Shown here: piece by piece, positions 39,813 through 48,768 of the stretch
Position numbering within the stretch: position 1 is the stretch's first letter
Layout of the letters: each line of letters starts with the position of its first letter
Source: Rhodoferax sp. BLA1
Lineage (GTDB): Bacteria; Pseudomonadota; Gammaproteobacteria; Burkholderiales; Burkholderiaceae_C
Direction of reading: 5' to 3'
NCBI RefSeq assembly: GCF_013416775.1
Contig: NZ_SZVI01000001.1
Span: 1-64,000, forward strand
DNA: 64,000 nt
Position numbers and translations under genes: made by a program
The notes under the pieces: generated by a model
What the model saw: the letters and a program-made list of their open reading frames with translations, nothing else
Told to the model about the DNA's origin: nothing
The model's database searches: none

Positions 39813-39838
39813 TGGGAAGAACACGAGGTGTCTTCCCA
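39813..39838 (+). promoter_or_regulatory. hairpin holding the flhB ribosome binding site in its loop
   Basis: TGGGAAGA (39813-39820) pairs perfectly with TCTTCCCA (39831-39838). The ten-base loop ACACGAGGTG contains the only Shine-Dalgarno-like sequence before the flhB ATG at 39841. Such a structure could tune flhB translation. Confidence 0.5.
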
Positions 39839-39840
39839 AC

Positions 39841-40995
39841 ATGGAATCCAGCAGTCAAGATCGCAACTTACCCGCATCAGAACGCAAGCTGCAAAAAGCG
39901 CGTGACGACGGTCAAGTCGCACGCTCACGCGATTTGGCGCATCTGGCTGTGTTGGGTGGCGGCGCTGTGACACTCATGGCCTTGGCACCCGCCATGTTTG
40001 GGCATTTCAAAACCCACATGGGTTTGCAATTGCTGTTTGATGCCCAAACCATCAAAGACCCGATGATCATGCTGAACCGCCTGGGTGCCATGACAGCCGT
40101 GGGGCTGGTGGCCAGCGCTGTTTTTGCCGCCATCGTCAGTGTCATCGCCATCCTCGGCACCGTTGCAACAGGCGGCTGGGTGACCAGCCTGAAACCAATC
40201 ACTCCAGACTTCAGTCGCCTCAATCCACTCTCGGGTTTTGGCCGTTTGTTCACCAAAGACAAGGCCACCGAAGTGGGCAAGATGACATTCATCGCCTTGA
40301 TGTTGCTTCTGGTGGGCTTCAACTACCTCAAAGGTGGCCTCGACACCCTGGGCGCGCTCGTGCTGCAGCCCTCAGCCAAATCCTTGAGTTACTTGGCCGA
40401 CTGGATCACCACGGGCATGGGCCTGATGCTGTTGGTGGTACTGGTGGTCGCCATGGTGGATGTGCCGCTGCAATCTTTCCTGCACAAGTCGCGCATGAAG
40501 ATGTCTCACCAGGAGATGAAGCAGGAAAGCAAAGAGTCTGACGGCAACCCGCAGATGAAGGGCCGCATGCGCCAACGCCAGCGCGACATCGCCAATGGCA
40601 ACAGCATCTCCAAAGTGCCCAAAGCCGACTTTGTGCTGATGAACCCAACCCACTACGCGGTGGCGATCCAATACGACGACAAAACCATGCCGGCCCCGAG
40701 GGTCATTTCCAAGGGCGCGGACCTGCTGGCCTTCAAGATCCGTGACCTGGCCAAGGAAAACGCGATCCCCGTGCTTCAGTCCCCCATGCTGGCGCGCGCT
40801 TTGTACGCCAACGCGGAAATTGACCAGGACATCCCCACCAGCCTGTACACCGCCGTCGCCCAGGTGCTGGCCTACATCTACCGGCTCAAAGCCGCCATGC
40901 GCGGGGACGGCCCCTTGCCAGGCGAGGTGCCCGTGCCCTTTGTGCCACCAGAACTGGACCCTCTGTCCAAAGTGATTGCGGCTGAAACACCATGA
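39841..40995 (+). CDS. flhB: flagellar export switch protein FlhB
   Basis: 384 residues: N-terminal four-helix membrane domain and cytoplasmic domain with the self-cleavage motif NPTH in VLMNPTHYAVAIQYD. It controls the hook-to-filament export switch. A charged linker (MKQESKESDGNPQMKGRMRQR region) links the two. Four-base overlap with flhA. Confidence 0.97.
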   Translation: MESSSQDRNLPASERKLQKARDDGQVARSRDLAHLAVLGGGAVTLMALAPAMFGHFKTHMGLQLLFDAQTIKDPMIMLNRLGAMTAVGLVASAVFAAIVSVIAILGTVATGGWVTSLKPITPDFSRLNPLSGFGRLFTKDKATEVGKMTFIALMLLLVGFNYLKGGLDTLGALVLQPSAKSLSYLADWITTGMGLMLLVVLVVAMVDVPLQSFLHKSRMKMSHQEMKQESKESDGNPQMKGRMRQRQRDIANGNSISKVPKADFVLMNPTHYAVAIQYDDKTMPAPRVISKGADLLAFKIRDLAKENAIPVLQSPMLARALYANAEIDQDIPTSLYTAVAQVLAYIYRLKAAMRGDGPLPGEVPVPFVPPELDPLSKVIAAETP

Positions 40996-43079
40996 ACATA
41001 AGCTTCAACACCGTCAAAACCTGGTTTGGCAACAACTCCGCACTGATGCAGGGGGCGGCAGCCCCCATGCTGGTGGTGGCCATTTTGTCGATGATGGTGC
41101 TGCCTCTGCCGCCCTGGATTCTGGACACGTTCTTTACCTTCAACATCGCTGTGGCGCTGATGGTGATGATGGTCGCAGCCTACATGCTCAAGCCACTGGA
41201 CTTTGCCGCCTTCCCAGCGGTATTGCTGCTCACCACCTTGATGCGGCTGTCTCTCAACGTGGCCTCTACCCGTGTGGTGCTGCTGGAAGGCCACACCGGC
41301 CCGGGTGCGGCCGGTGCGGTGATTGAGGCCTTTGGCCACTTTTTGATTGGCGGCAATTTTGCCGTCGGTCTGATTGTGTTCTCCATCCTCGTTGTTATCA
41401 ACTTCATAGTGGTTACCAAAGGTGCAGAGAGGATTGCAGAGGTTTCTGCCCGCTTCGCGCTGGATGCCATGCCCGGCAAGCAGATGGCGGTGGACGCCGA
41501 CCTGAACGCCGGCCTGATCGATGAGAAGGAGGCCAAACGCCGGCGCGCCGAGGTGTCTGAAGAAGCTGACTTTTTTGGCTCGATGGACGGCGCCTCCAAG
41601 TTTGTGCGTGGTGACGCGGTGGCAGGCATCCTGATCTTGCTGATCAACATCTTTGGCGGCTTCACAGTCGGTGTGCTGCAACATGGTCTGAGTGCCTCCC
41701 AAGCCGCAGACGCCTACATTCTGCTGGCGGTAGGTGATGCGTTGGTGGCACAGATCCCTGGCTTGCTGATCTCGGTAGCGGCAGCCATGGTGGTGTCACG
41801 CGTCGGCAAGGAGCGTGATCTGAGCGGGCAGATCGTCAACCAGATGTTCATCTCGCCACGGGTGTTGGGCATCACCGCCACCATCATGGGCATTCTGGGC
41901 ATCATCCCCGGCATGCCACATGTTGTGTTCATCGGCATCGCCTTGTTGCTGGGTTATGGCGCCTGGACGCTGGCGCACAAGCCCGCACCCGTTGAAGAGG
42001 TCGCTGCGGCACCCGTCGCCGCAGCGGATGGCGAAGCCAGCTGGGACGATTTGCAGCCGGTCGACCAACTTGGCCTGGAGCTCGGTTACCGGCTGATCAC
42101 CTTGGTGGACAAAAACCGCCAAGGCGATTTGTTAACCCGTATCAAAGGTGTGCGCCGCAAATTCGCCCAGGAGGTGGGGTTTTTGCCGCCGCCAGTCCAT
42201 GTGCGTGACAACCTGGAACTTAAACCCAGCGGCTACCGCATCACCCTGCGTGGCGTGATTGTGGGTGAAGGTGAAGCCTTTCCTGGCATGTTTCTGGCCA
42301 TCAACCCGGGTGGCATCAGCACCCCGTTGATCGGCACACCCACCACCGACCCCGCATTTGGCCTGCCAGCACACTGGATCGATGCCCAGCAAAAAGAAGC
42401 GGCACAAATGGCCGGATTTACCGTGGTTGATTCCGAGACTGTGATGGCCACGCATTTGTCACACTTGATGCAAGTTCAAGCGGCGAAATTGCTCAGCCGA
42501 ACCGAAACCCAACAACTGGTAGAACACGTGGCCAAGCAGGCACCCAAACTGATTGAAGAAGTCATCCCCAAAATGGTTCCGATTGCCGTCTTTCAGAAAG
42601 TGCTGCAGCTGCTGCTGGAAGAGTCAGTGCACATCCGGGACATTCGCACCATCATCGAGTCACTGGCTGAGCACGCAGGTGCCACCAACGACCCGGCCGA
42701 GCTGGCCAAACGGGTGCGCGTGGCCTTGTCACCCGCCATCGTTCAGCAGATTTACGGCCCAACCCATGAGCTCAACGTGATTGCCATCGACCCATCGCTG
42801 GAGCGCCTGCTGGTCCAGGCCCTGGGCAACACCACGGGTCAAGGACAGGCACTGGACCCGGGTGTCGCCGACATCCTGACCAAAAAAGCCGCTGAAATGG
42901 CCCTCAAACAAGAAGAAATTGGTATTCCCGCCTGCCTGCTGGTGCCCGACCAGATCCGCAGCGCCATCGCCCGGCTGGTGCGTCGTGTCGCACCGCGCTT
43001 GCAGGTGTTGGGGCACAGCGAAATACCTGAATCACACACCATCCGAATTGGCCCCATCCTTAAAGGCGCAGCATCATGA
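40992..43079 (+). CDS. flhA: flagellar export gate protein FlhA
   Basis: 695 residues: eight N-terminal membrane segments with the FHIPEP region (LLTTLMRLSLNVASTRVVL, GNFAVGLIVFSILVVINFIVVTKGAERIAEVSARFALDAMPGKQMAVDADLNAG, split in the usual way) and a large cytoplasmic domain that docks chaperone-substrate complexes. It overlaps flhB and flhF by four bases each. Confidence 0.97.
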   Translation: MNISFNTVKTWFGNNSALMQGAAAPMLVVAILSMMVLPLPPWILDTFFTFNIAVALMVMMVAAYMLKPLDFAAFPAVLLLTTLMRLSLNVASTRVVLLEGHTGPGAAGAVIEAFGHFLIGGNFAVGLIVFSILVVINFIVVTKGAERIAEVSARFALDAMPGKQMAVDADLNAGLIDEKEAKRRRAEVSEEADFFGSMDGASKFVRGDAVAGILILLINIFGGFTVGVLQHGLSASQAADAYILLAVGDALVAQIPGLLISVAAAMVVSRVGKERDLSGQIVNQMFISPRVLGITATIMGILGIIPGMPHVVFIGIALLLGYGAWTLAHKPAPVEEVAAAPVAAADGEASWDDLQPVDQLGLELGYRLITLVDKNRQGDLLTRIKGVRRKFAQEVGFLPPPVHVRDNLELKPSGYRITLRGVIVGEGEAFPGMFLAINPGGISTPLIGTPTTDPAFGLPAHWIDAQQKEAAQMAGFTVVDSETVMATHLSHLMQVQAAKLLSRTETQQLVEHVAKQAPKLIEEVIPKMVPIAVFQKVLQLLLEESVHIRDIRTIIESLAEHAGATNDPAELAKRVRVALSPAIVQQIYGPTHELNVIAIDPSLERLLVQALGNTTGQGQALDPGVADILTKKAAEMALKQEEIGIPACLLVPDQIRSAIARLVRRVAPRLQVLGHSEIPESHTIRIGPILKGAAS

Positions 43080-44515
43080 ACATCCAACGCTTTACTGCCC
43101 CCACCGCCCGGGAAGCCCTCGCCAAAGCACGCATGGCTTTTGGGGACGGCACCTTGATTCTGTCCAACCGCCCTACCTCCTCGGGTGTGGAAGTGGTGGC
43201 CACCGGAGAGGACACGCTGGAAGCGCTTGACCGCAACGAGGAAGCACGGCAAAAACAGCGTCAGACCCAGACCAAAAGCGCGCCAGCCGCCAACCCGGAC
43301 AGCCAGGTGATCGAAGACACCGCCCAGCTCGCCATGAGCACCCTGTCGTTTCAGGACTATGTGCGTGAGCGCATGCTGCGCCGTCGTCACGAAGCTTTGG
43401 CCGTTCAAGCCGCACCAGCGCCCCAAGAACGGCCAGAACCACCCGCACGTGTGCCGAGCCGTCCCGCGCCCATGCAAGTTGCTCGCACCGTGTCGGCGGC
43501 ACCAGATATGGCCCCAATACAAGTGAAAAAGGCGGCCCCACGTGCCCCGCTGGCCGCGCCCAGTGCCGCCCCGTCGCAAGGCATTGTGGACGAATTGCAT
43601 GCCATGAAGACGTTGATTGAGGACCGCTTCAACACCCTGACTTGGCTTGGCCAGGCACGGCAGAACCCGATCCACTCCAACTTGATGCTCAAACTGATCC
43701 GCTCCGGCTACTCACCTGCACTGGCCAGAACCATCATGGAACGTATGCCGGAAGACCTGAATGCCGCCGACGCCACACGTTGGGTCATGGACGTGCTGAC
43801 CCGCAATCTGCGCACCGATGCCGCATCCAGTGCCATCCATGAACAAGGGGGCACCTACGCCCTCGTGGGGGCCACCGGTGTCGGAAAAACCACCACCGCA
43901 GCCAAGTTGGCCGGCTTGTGCGCACGCACCTACGGCCCGGCCAGCGTGGGTCTGATCACACTGGACACCTATCGGGTGGGCGCCCATGAACAGTTGCGCG
44001 CCTATGGCCGTATGCTGGGGGTGGTGGCCCATCTGGCGCATGATCGCGCCGCCTTGCAAGACCTGCTGGGCCTGTTGTCCAATAAAAAGATGGTGTTAAT
44101 CGACACCACCGGCATTGCCCCCAACGATCCGCGCAAACGCGACATGATGGATACGCTGGACCTGCCAGAAATCCATCGCCTGCTGGTGCTCAACGCGGGT
44201 GGCCACGGCGACACCCTGGATGACATGGTCAACTCGTTCAAAACAACCGGGCTGCAACAAACGATTCTGTCCAAAACAGATGAGGCGGCCAAGATTGGCC
44301 CGGCACTGGACGCCACCATCCGGCACCAGCTGGTACTCAGAGGTGTCACCACCGGCCAAAAGGTCCCTGAAGACTGGGAACGCGCTGATGCAAGCAACCT
44401 CGTTGCGATGTCGATGCGTGCACCGGCCAAGTCGGCGTTTGATCCCAAGATGACAGACTTGGGCTTCTTCTTTGCCGAGTCCACCCGGATGCAACCGGGA
44501 CAACTTCATGCTTGA
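43076..44515 (+). CDS. flhF: flagellar SRP-like GTPase FlhF
   Basis: 479 residues: basic N-terminal B domain, Pro/Ala-rich linker (about 100-180), and SRP-type NG GTPase with the P-loop GATGVGKTTTAAKLA, DTYRVGAHEQL, IDTTGI and TKTDEA-like SKTDEAAKIG. It sets the number and place of flagella in polar species. The presence of FlhF alongside FlhDC fits a polar flagellum in this lineage. Confidence 0.95.
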   Translation: MNIQRFTAPTAREALAKARMAFGDGTLILSNRPTSSGVEVVATGEDTLEALDRNEEARQKQRQTQTKSAPAANPDSQVIEDTAQLAMSTLSFQDYVRERMLRRRHEALAVQAAPAPQERPEPPARVPSRPAPMQVARTVSAAPDMAPIQVKKAAPRAPLAAPSAAPSQGIVDELHAMKTLIEDRFNTLTWLGQARQNPIHSNLMLKLIRSGYSPALARTIMERMPEDLNAADATRWVMDVLTRNLRTDAASSAIHEQGGTYALVGATGVGKTTTAAKLAGLCARTYGPASVGLITLDTYRVGAHEQLRAYGRMLGVVAHLAHDRAALQDLLGLLSNKKMVLIDTTGIAPNDPRKRDMMDTLDLPEIHRLLVLNAGGHGDTLDDMVNSFKTTGLQQTILSKTDEAAKIGPALDATIRHQLVLRGVTTGQKVPEDWERADASNLVAMSMRAPAKSAFDPKMTDLGFFFAESTRMQPGQLHA

Positions 44516-45251
44516 ACCTTGCATCAATCAGGCCGCTGGCTTGCAAAGCCTGGCTTTGCAACAGGTGCCCCGACTGATTGCGGTCACCAGCCATGGCCAG
44601 CAGCAAGGTGAGTTGCCCTTGCTCTGGGGACTGTGTACCAGTTGGGTCAGCATGGGGTTGTCGGTGATGGTGCTTGACGGCCACACCCCTGAATCACCGG
44701 ATAACCCGGGCCTGGCGCAATGGCTCAACAACCCGCTGGATCGCCAGGGGGATGAGGGCAACCCGGTCTCGTGGACCGTCATTCCTGCGGCACAAGGCCT
44801 TGCCCGCTTGTCGGTGCATGGGCTGCTGACCAGCCCCGTAGGAGAATTGTTCAAGGCCTATGCGGTGGTGCTGGTGTATGCCGACGCCGAATGCTTGACT
44901 CTTTTGCTTCGCGGCAGCAGCTTGGCACCCCTGGTGGTTGTTCCACCGGCCCAGGCGGCCACAATCACCGCCTACCAGGCACTGAAACACCTGTTGGTCA
45001 ATGGCCAACTGCGACCAACTGTTGCTAACATCGTGGCCGACGCCAACACCACCATGCCCAAGCCACTGTCCTCACCCGTCCAAACCGTGATGAACTGTGC
45101 CTCGAACCATCTAGGCTACAGTGTCAAACCGGTGACCATCACCGCCAGCGCCCGGGCAGACCGCTCGCAGGACGATGTCACCCGGCTGGCCATGCAACTG
45201 CTTGAAAGTGCCATCCAGCTGAACCACGCGCCGCTGGGGAGGGTCCATTGA
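44508..45251 (+). CDS. degenerate FlhG/MinD-like protein
   Basis: 247 residues from ATG 44508 (eight-base overlap with flhF). It begins with NQAAGLQSLALQQVPRLIAV, matching the FlhG start where the DQAxGLR motif activates FlhF. The P-loop that should follow (KGGVGKT) is replaced by SHGQQQGELP, and VMVLDGH replaces the VLLLDAD strand. The later LVVVPPAQAATITAYQALKHLL still matches the MinD-type helix. I infer a FlhG relic that cannot bind ATP in the usual way but may still touch FlhF. Confidence 0.75.
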   Translation: MLEPCINQAAGLQSLALQQVPRLIAVTSHGQQQGELPLLWGLCTSWVSMGLSVMVLDGHTPESPDNPGLAQWLNNPLDRQGDEGNPVSWTVIPAAQGLARLSVHGLLTSPVGELFKAYAVVLVYADAECLTLLLRGSSLAPLVVVPPAQAATITAYQALKHLLVNGQLRPTVANIVADANTTMPKPLSSPVQTVMNCASNHLGYSVKPVTITASARADRSQDDVTRLAMQLLESAIQLNHAPLGRVH

Positions 45252-45967
45252 TGTACACCGCCAAGGGACAACTGGACCGCAATGCCTTGATTCGCCAGTA
45301 CCAGCCCTTGGTGCGCAAGCTGGCGCACCACATGATGGCCAAACTACCTGCCAACGTGCAGGTGGATGATTTGATCCAGGTCGGTTTGATTGGTCTGTCC
45401 GAAGCGCTGACACGGTTTGAGGCCACCCAAGGTGTGCAGTTTGAAACCTTTGCCACCCAACGCATCCGCGGCGCCATGCTGGACGAACTGCGCGAAAACG
45501 ATTGGGTATCGCGCGGCACCCGCAAGAGCCAGAAAGAAATTGAGGAGTCTCTGCGCCGCCTGGAACACCGACTGGGCCGCAGCCCGCTGGAGAGCGAAAT
45601 CGCAGCTGACCTGGGCATGAGCCTGAGTGACTACCAGACCCTACTGGGCAAGGTCAAAGGCACCCAGCTGGTTTATCTGGAAGACATGAACCACAGTTCA
45701 GATGACGAAGACAGTTTTCTGGATCGGCATATGGGTGACACTGAGGCCGACCCCCTGAACATGCTGCGCAACCAACGCCTGCGCGAAGCACTGGTGGCGG
45801 CCATCAAGAACTTGCCAGAACGCGAGCAGTACATCATGAGCATGTACTACGAGCAGGACATGAACCTGAAAGAAATTGCGGCCGTGCTGGACGTGACCGA
45901 GTCACGCATCTGCCAGTTACACAGCCAGTCGATTGCCCGCCTGCGGGCCAAAATGCGCACCCACTGA
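45251..45967 (+). CDS. fliA: flagellar sigma factor FliA (sigma-28)
   Basis: 238 residues. Regions 2 (VDDLIQVGLIGLSEALTRFE, FETFATQRIRGAMLDELRENDWV), 3 and 4 (LPEREQYIMSMYYEQDMNLKEIAAVLDVTESRICQLHSQSIARLR, read as the usual set) are intact. ATG 45251 overlaps the preceding stop (TGATG). It directs late genes; FlgM at 46.5 kb is its anti-sigma factor. Confidence 0.97.
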   Translation: MYTAKGQLDRNALIRQYQPLVRKLAHHMMAKLPANVQVDDLIQVGLIGLSEALTRFEATQGVQFETFATQRIRGAMLDELRENDWVSRGTRKSQKEIEESLRRLEHRLGRSPLESEIAADLGMSLSDYQTLLGKVKGTQLVYLEDMNHSSDDEDSFLDRHMGDTEADPLNMLRNQRLREALVAAIKNLPEREQYIMSMYYEQDMNLKEIAAVLDVTESRICQLHSQSIARLRAKMRTH

Positions 45968-46088
45968 GTCGCGGTGGCATTGGCACAACGCCAATCAAAA
46001 TTGACTGTCTCAGCACACCCATCCGTAAAAGCCCGCGCACACCACGTTGACGCACACAAGCGTGCATCAACCAGCAACAACAAGACGG

Positions 46089-46484
46089 TTAGGCGCTGAC
46101 CACCTGAAATTCACCACTTTGACGACCGGCACTGCCATAAGGCTGGCGGGTGAACCTGCCCGCTGCGGGAGCATAGGTGGGGTTGCGGGTGGCCGGAATC
46201 AGGGTGCCCAGCGAGCTCTCGGTAAGAAAGCTGCGGCGCATCAAAGCCTCCCGACAGGCATCAAAAGCCGCCATCGTTTGGCGCATACGCAGCTTGAGAG
46301 GAGATGTAGCCTGACGGTCTAAGACAGAGAGCGGCGGCAAACGCGACATCGCGATGACGGCTGCCTGCAAATCGGCACTGGCCTGGACCAGATCGCCAGA
46401 TCCAGGGTCCAGCAAACAACGGGAGACTTGGTTGAGATGAGTGTCAATGGTGTCCAGATGTGACTGGATCAAGCGGCTTGGCAT
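46089..46484 (-). CDS. flgN: FlgN-like flagellar chaperone (probable)
   Basis: 131 residues. The N-terminal two thirds is helical, as in FlgN, which keeps FlgK and FlgL export-ready; the C-terminal 40 residues are Gly/Pro/Arg-rich (PTYAPAAGRFTRQPYGSAG) and may be disordered. Placed downstream of flgM, the usual site of flgN. Primary similarity is low. AGGGGG lies before the ATG. Confidence 0.75.
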   Translation of the reverse strand: MPSRLIQSHLDTIDTHLNQVSRCLLDPGSGDLVQASADLQAAVIAMSRLPPLSVLDRQATSPLKLRMRQTMAAFDACREALMRRSFLTESSLGTLIPATRNPTYAPAAGRFTRQPYGSAGRQSGEFQVVSA

Positions 46485-46530
46485 GGTGCACCCCCTGAGC
46501 TAAAAGCCGGGGCAGTGTCACCGCCCCGAA

Positions 46531-46851
46531 TCAAACGCTGCTGCGTTTCAACATGTCCTGTGCGTTGGACAACAACTTGTCGGCAATCACGCCGGGGTTG
46601 ACCACATAGGTGCCATCCGAAATGGCTTGTTTGATCGTGCTGACCTTGGCCATGTCGACATCTGCCACGTCCATTTCCAAGGATCGGGCCAAGCTCGACA
46701 CGGTCACCGCCACACCTGCTGTTGGCGCGCTTTTGGGAGCACTGGCGCCAGGTTTCACCTGCGCACCCGCCACCTGGCCACTCTTGGCAGGTAAGGAGGC
46801 AGCGGTGCTGCTGATGGCAACGTGGTTGTCTGTGGGCTTGATGGTGGTCAT
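46531..46851 (-). CDS. flgM: anti-sigma-28 factor FlgM
   Basis: 106 residues from ATG 46851 (TTGGAG upstream); disordered N-terminus and a C-terminal FliA-binding part VDMAKVSTIKQAISDGTYVV and PGVIADKLL. It is exported after hook completion, which releases FliA. A sigma-28 promoter lies just upstream. It follows flgA and precedes flgN. Confidence 0.95.
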   Translation of the reverse strand: MTTIKPTDNHVAISSTAASLPAKSGQVAGAQVKPGASAPKSAPTAGVAVTVSSLARSLEMDVADVDMAKVSTIKQAISDGTYVVNPGVIADKLLSNAQDMLKRSSV

Positions 46852-46893
46852 GGTGGTCTCCAAAACTACTATAAGAGTAGCCTCGTAGGATCA

Positions 46894-46920
46894 CTTTCGG
46901 CAAAAACAGCCGCAACTTTA
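46894..46920 (-). promoter_or_regulatory. sigma-28 (FliA) promoter of flgM
   Basis: On the minus strand TAAAGTTG, 11 bases, GCCGAAAG. Seven of eight and six of eight bases match the consensus with exact spacing. Predicted start near 46887, leaving about 36 bases of leader. This gives FliA control over its own inhibitor, as in enterics. Confidence 0.85.
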
Positions 46921-46947
46921 AACCTATTTGCGAAATCGCCTCAAAAC

Positions 46948-47688
46948 TCACAACACAACCCTCACGGTGCGCTCGTCAGACACCGTCCCGGTGATGACCT
47001 GGCCATTCTCCATACGGACCATCGCATTCTGACCAACCACCCCGGCAGACAAGGCTTGCGCCCGGGCGGCAATCTCAAAACCGACCCCCACGGCCACCAC
47101 GCGTACCTGGGCGCCGGTTTGAAACACCTGCGCAGCCTTGACCATGTCCTGGCGCAGGGCTTGGCCCGTGGACAACAATCGGGTGGCGGTCTTACCCACC
47201 CAAGCACTCTGGTTGGCCACGATGGCAGCGTTACCCTCTGCCCAATCGACCTCCATCGCCATGGCATCAGAGGCCTGCAGTGTGGCGCCGGGCGCCACTT
47301 GGCCTTTGATCACCCAGGCCGGGCCCATGGCCTTGATCGTGATCGGCAAAAAAACATTCCACTTGACGGCCCCCTGAACACAGCGCAAACCCAGACGTGC
47401 TTTACCCCACAGCCGGACATTGGGCGGCAAATAGGGTTCAACATGGGCGCAGGGCGCCAAGGTCAGGCGACGGTCCAGCTGACCAACCACCACCTCCATG
47501 CGCAGCGGCAACTCGCTGCGTTGTTGAGACAGCATGTCATTGACCCAACGCTGCGCCGACACATACAGATCATCCCCCTGGGCAGCGGGCGTGGCCATCT
47601 GGGCATGGCTGGCATGCCATGAAAAAGCCGCCACCCACAGGGTGGCAAGCATCAGGCGGCGAGACCATCGCAAGAAGTGATTCAACAT
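46948..47688 (-). CDS. flgA: flagellar P-ring assembly chaperone FlgA
   Basis: 246 residues with a signal peptide (about 1-29) ending AFSWHASHA. The C-terminal SAF domain contains LRQDMVKAAQVFQTGAQVRVVAVG, GQNAMVRMENGQVITGTV. It helps FlgI polymerise around the rod. Divergent from flgB across a 183-base spacer. Confidence 0.93.
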   Translation of the reverse strand: MLNHFLRWSRRLMLATLWVAAFSWHASHAQMATPAAQGDDLYVSAQRWVNDMLSQQRSELPLRMEVVVGQLDRRLTLAPCAHVEPYLPPNVRLWGKARLGLRCVQGAVKWNVFLPITIKAMGPAWVIKGQVAPGATLQASDAMAMEVDWAEGNAAIVANQSAWVGKTATRLLSTGQALRQDMVKAAQVFQTGAQVRVVAVGVGFEIAARAQALSAGVVGQNAMVRMENGQVITGTVSDERTVRVVL

Positions 47689-47753
47689 GACGTACCCCTA
47701 GACAATGACAGTCACTGTAATCGTGGCACCCCTGGACAGACGGCACAAGTAAA

Positions 47754-47780
47754 CGGGGTTTGCCCCTTTATTCGGGGTTT
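47754..47780. repeat. paired CGGGGTTT direct repeats in the flgA-flgB spacer
   Basis: CGGGGTTT occurs at 47754-47761 and 47773-47780, 19 bases apart (about two helix turns). The first copy also forms GGGG-TTTG-CCCC. Centred in the divergent flgA/flgB spacer, it may bind an activator such as FlhDC. The function is inference only. Confidence 0.4.
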
Positions 47781-47871
47781 AGAAAAGCGACAGCGTTTTC
47801 ATAATCTGCCAGACCGTGATCCGCCCGCCTCACAAGCAGCGGCTCCACATCACAGAAAGCAGAGGTGTTTG

Positions 47872-48321
47872 ATGTTCGCTAAGTTAACCAGTGGTTTGGA
47901 CTTTCATGCCAAAGCCTTGGTGCTGCGTGCCGAACGCCAACGCATTCTGGCCAGCAACATGGCCAACGCCGACACCCCCGGCTATGCCTCGCGTGATTTC
48001 AATTTCAAGGAAGCCCTGAGCCAGCAGACACAAACAAGTGATAGCGAACTCTCCAGATCTGGCAAGGGCTTCAGCCTCAAAAGCAGCCAAGGCACCACGG
48101 ACAGCAGGCACCTGCAACTGCCCGCCGTGGTCAACAGTGAACTGAGCGGCAACAACGCCATGGGTTACGGTGTGCAGACCCAACCCAGCGTGGACGGCAA
48201 CAGCGTCGACATGGACCGCGAACGGGCCAACTTTGTTGACAACTCGGTGCGTTACGAGTCCACCCTGCGTTTTATCAACGGCCAGTCCAAAACCATTTTG
48301 GCCGCCATTCAGGGTCAATAG
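47872..48321 (+). CDS. flgB: flagellar proximal rod protein FlgB
   Basis: 149 residues from ATG 47872 (AGAGGTG upstream). Rod motif ILASNMANADTPGYASRDFNF near residue 25 and C-terminal RYESTLRFINGQSKTIL. First gene of the flg operon. Confidence 0.96.
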   Translation: MFAKLTSGLDFHAKALVLRAERQRILASNMANADTPGYASRDFNFKEALSQQTQTSDSELSRSGKGFSLKSSQGTTDSRHLQLPAVVNSELSGNNAMGYGVQTQPSVDGNSVDMDRERANFVDNSVRYESTLRFINGQSKTILAAIQGQ

Positions 48322-48345
48322 CCCTGACACCTGCGGAGCAACACC

Positions 48346-48750
48346 ATGTCGATGTTTTCAATTTTCAACGTCTCGGGCAGCGCCGTCAGCGCCCAGTCGC
48401 AGCGCCTCAATGTGGTGGCCAGCAACCTGGCCAACGTGGATGCTGTCGCCGGGCCGGACGGCCAAGGCTACAAAGCCCGCCAGGTGGTGTTCCAGACCAC
48501 GCCCATGGGCGGCGACGCCACGGCCGGGGTCAAGGTCAGCTCCATTCAGGAAAGCAACGAGCCGTTCAAGCGCGTGCACAACCCGAACCACCCCTCGGCC
48601 GATGCCGATGGGTATGTGAACTACTCCAACGTCAACCCGGTGGAGGAGATGGTGAACATGATCTCCGCCTCGCGCTCCTACCAGAACAACGTCGAAGTGA
48701 TGAACACCGCCAAATCCCTGCTGCTCAAAACGCTGCAGATGGGCCAATAA
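48346..48750 (+). CDS. flgC: flagellar proximal rod protein FlgC
   Basis: 134 residues; rod motif [24 protein letters not shown] with [34 protein letters not shown], the usual C-terminal helix. GCGGAG precedes the ATG. Confidence 0.96.
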   Translation: MSMFSIFNVSGSAVSAQSQRLNVVASNLANVDAVAGPDGQGYKARQVVFQTTPMGGDATAGVKVSSIQESNEPFKRVHNPNHPSADADGYVNYSNVNPVEEMVNMISASRSYQNNVEVMNTAKSLLLKTLQMGQ

Positions 48751-48768
48751 CTCTTTAAGGACGCCCTC

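Noticed and set aside
45978..45994. ATTGGC-ACAAC-GCCAAT inverted repeat after fliA
   Set aside because: Only six base pairs and no T tract; too weak to call as a terminator.
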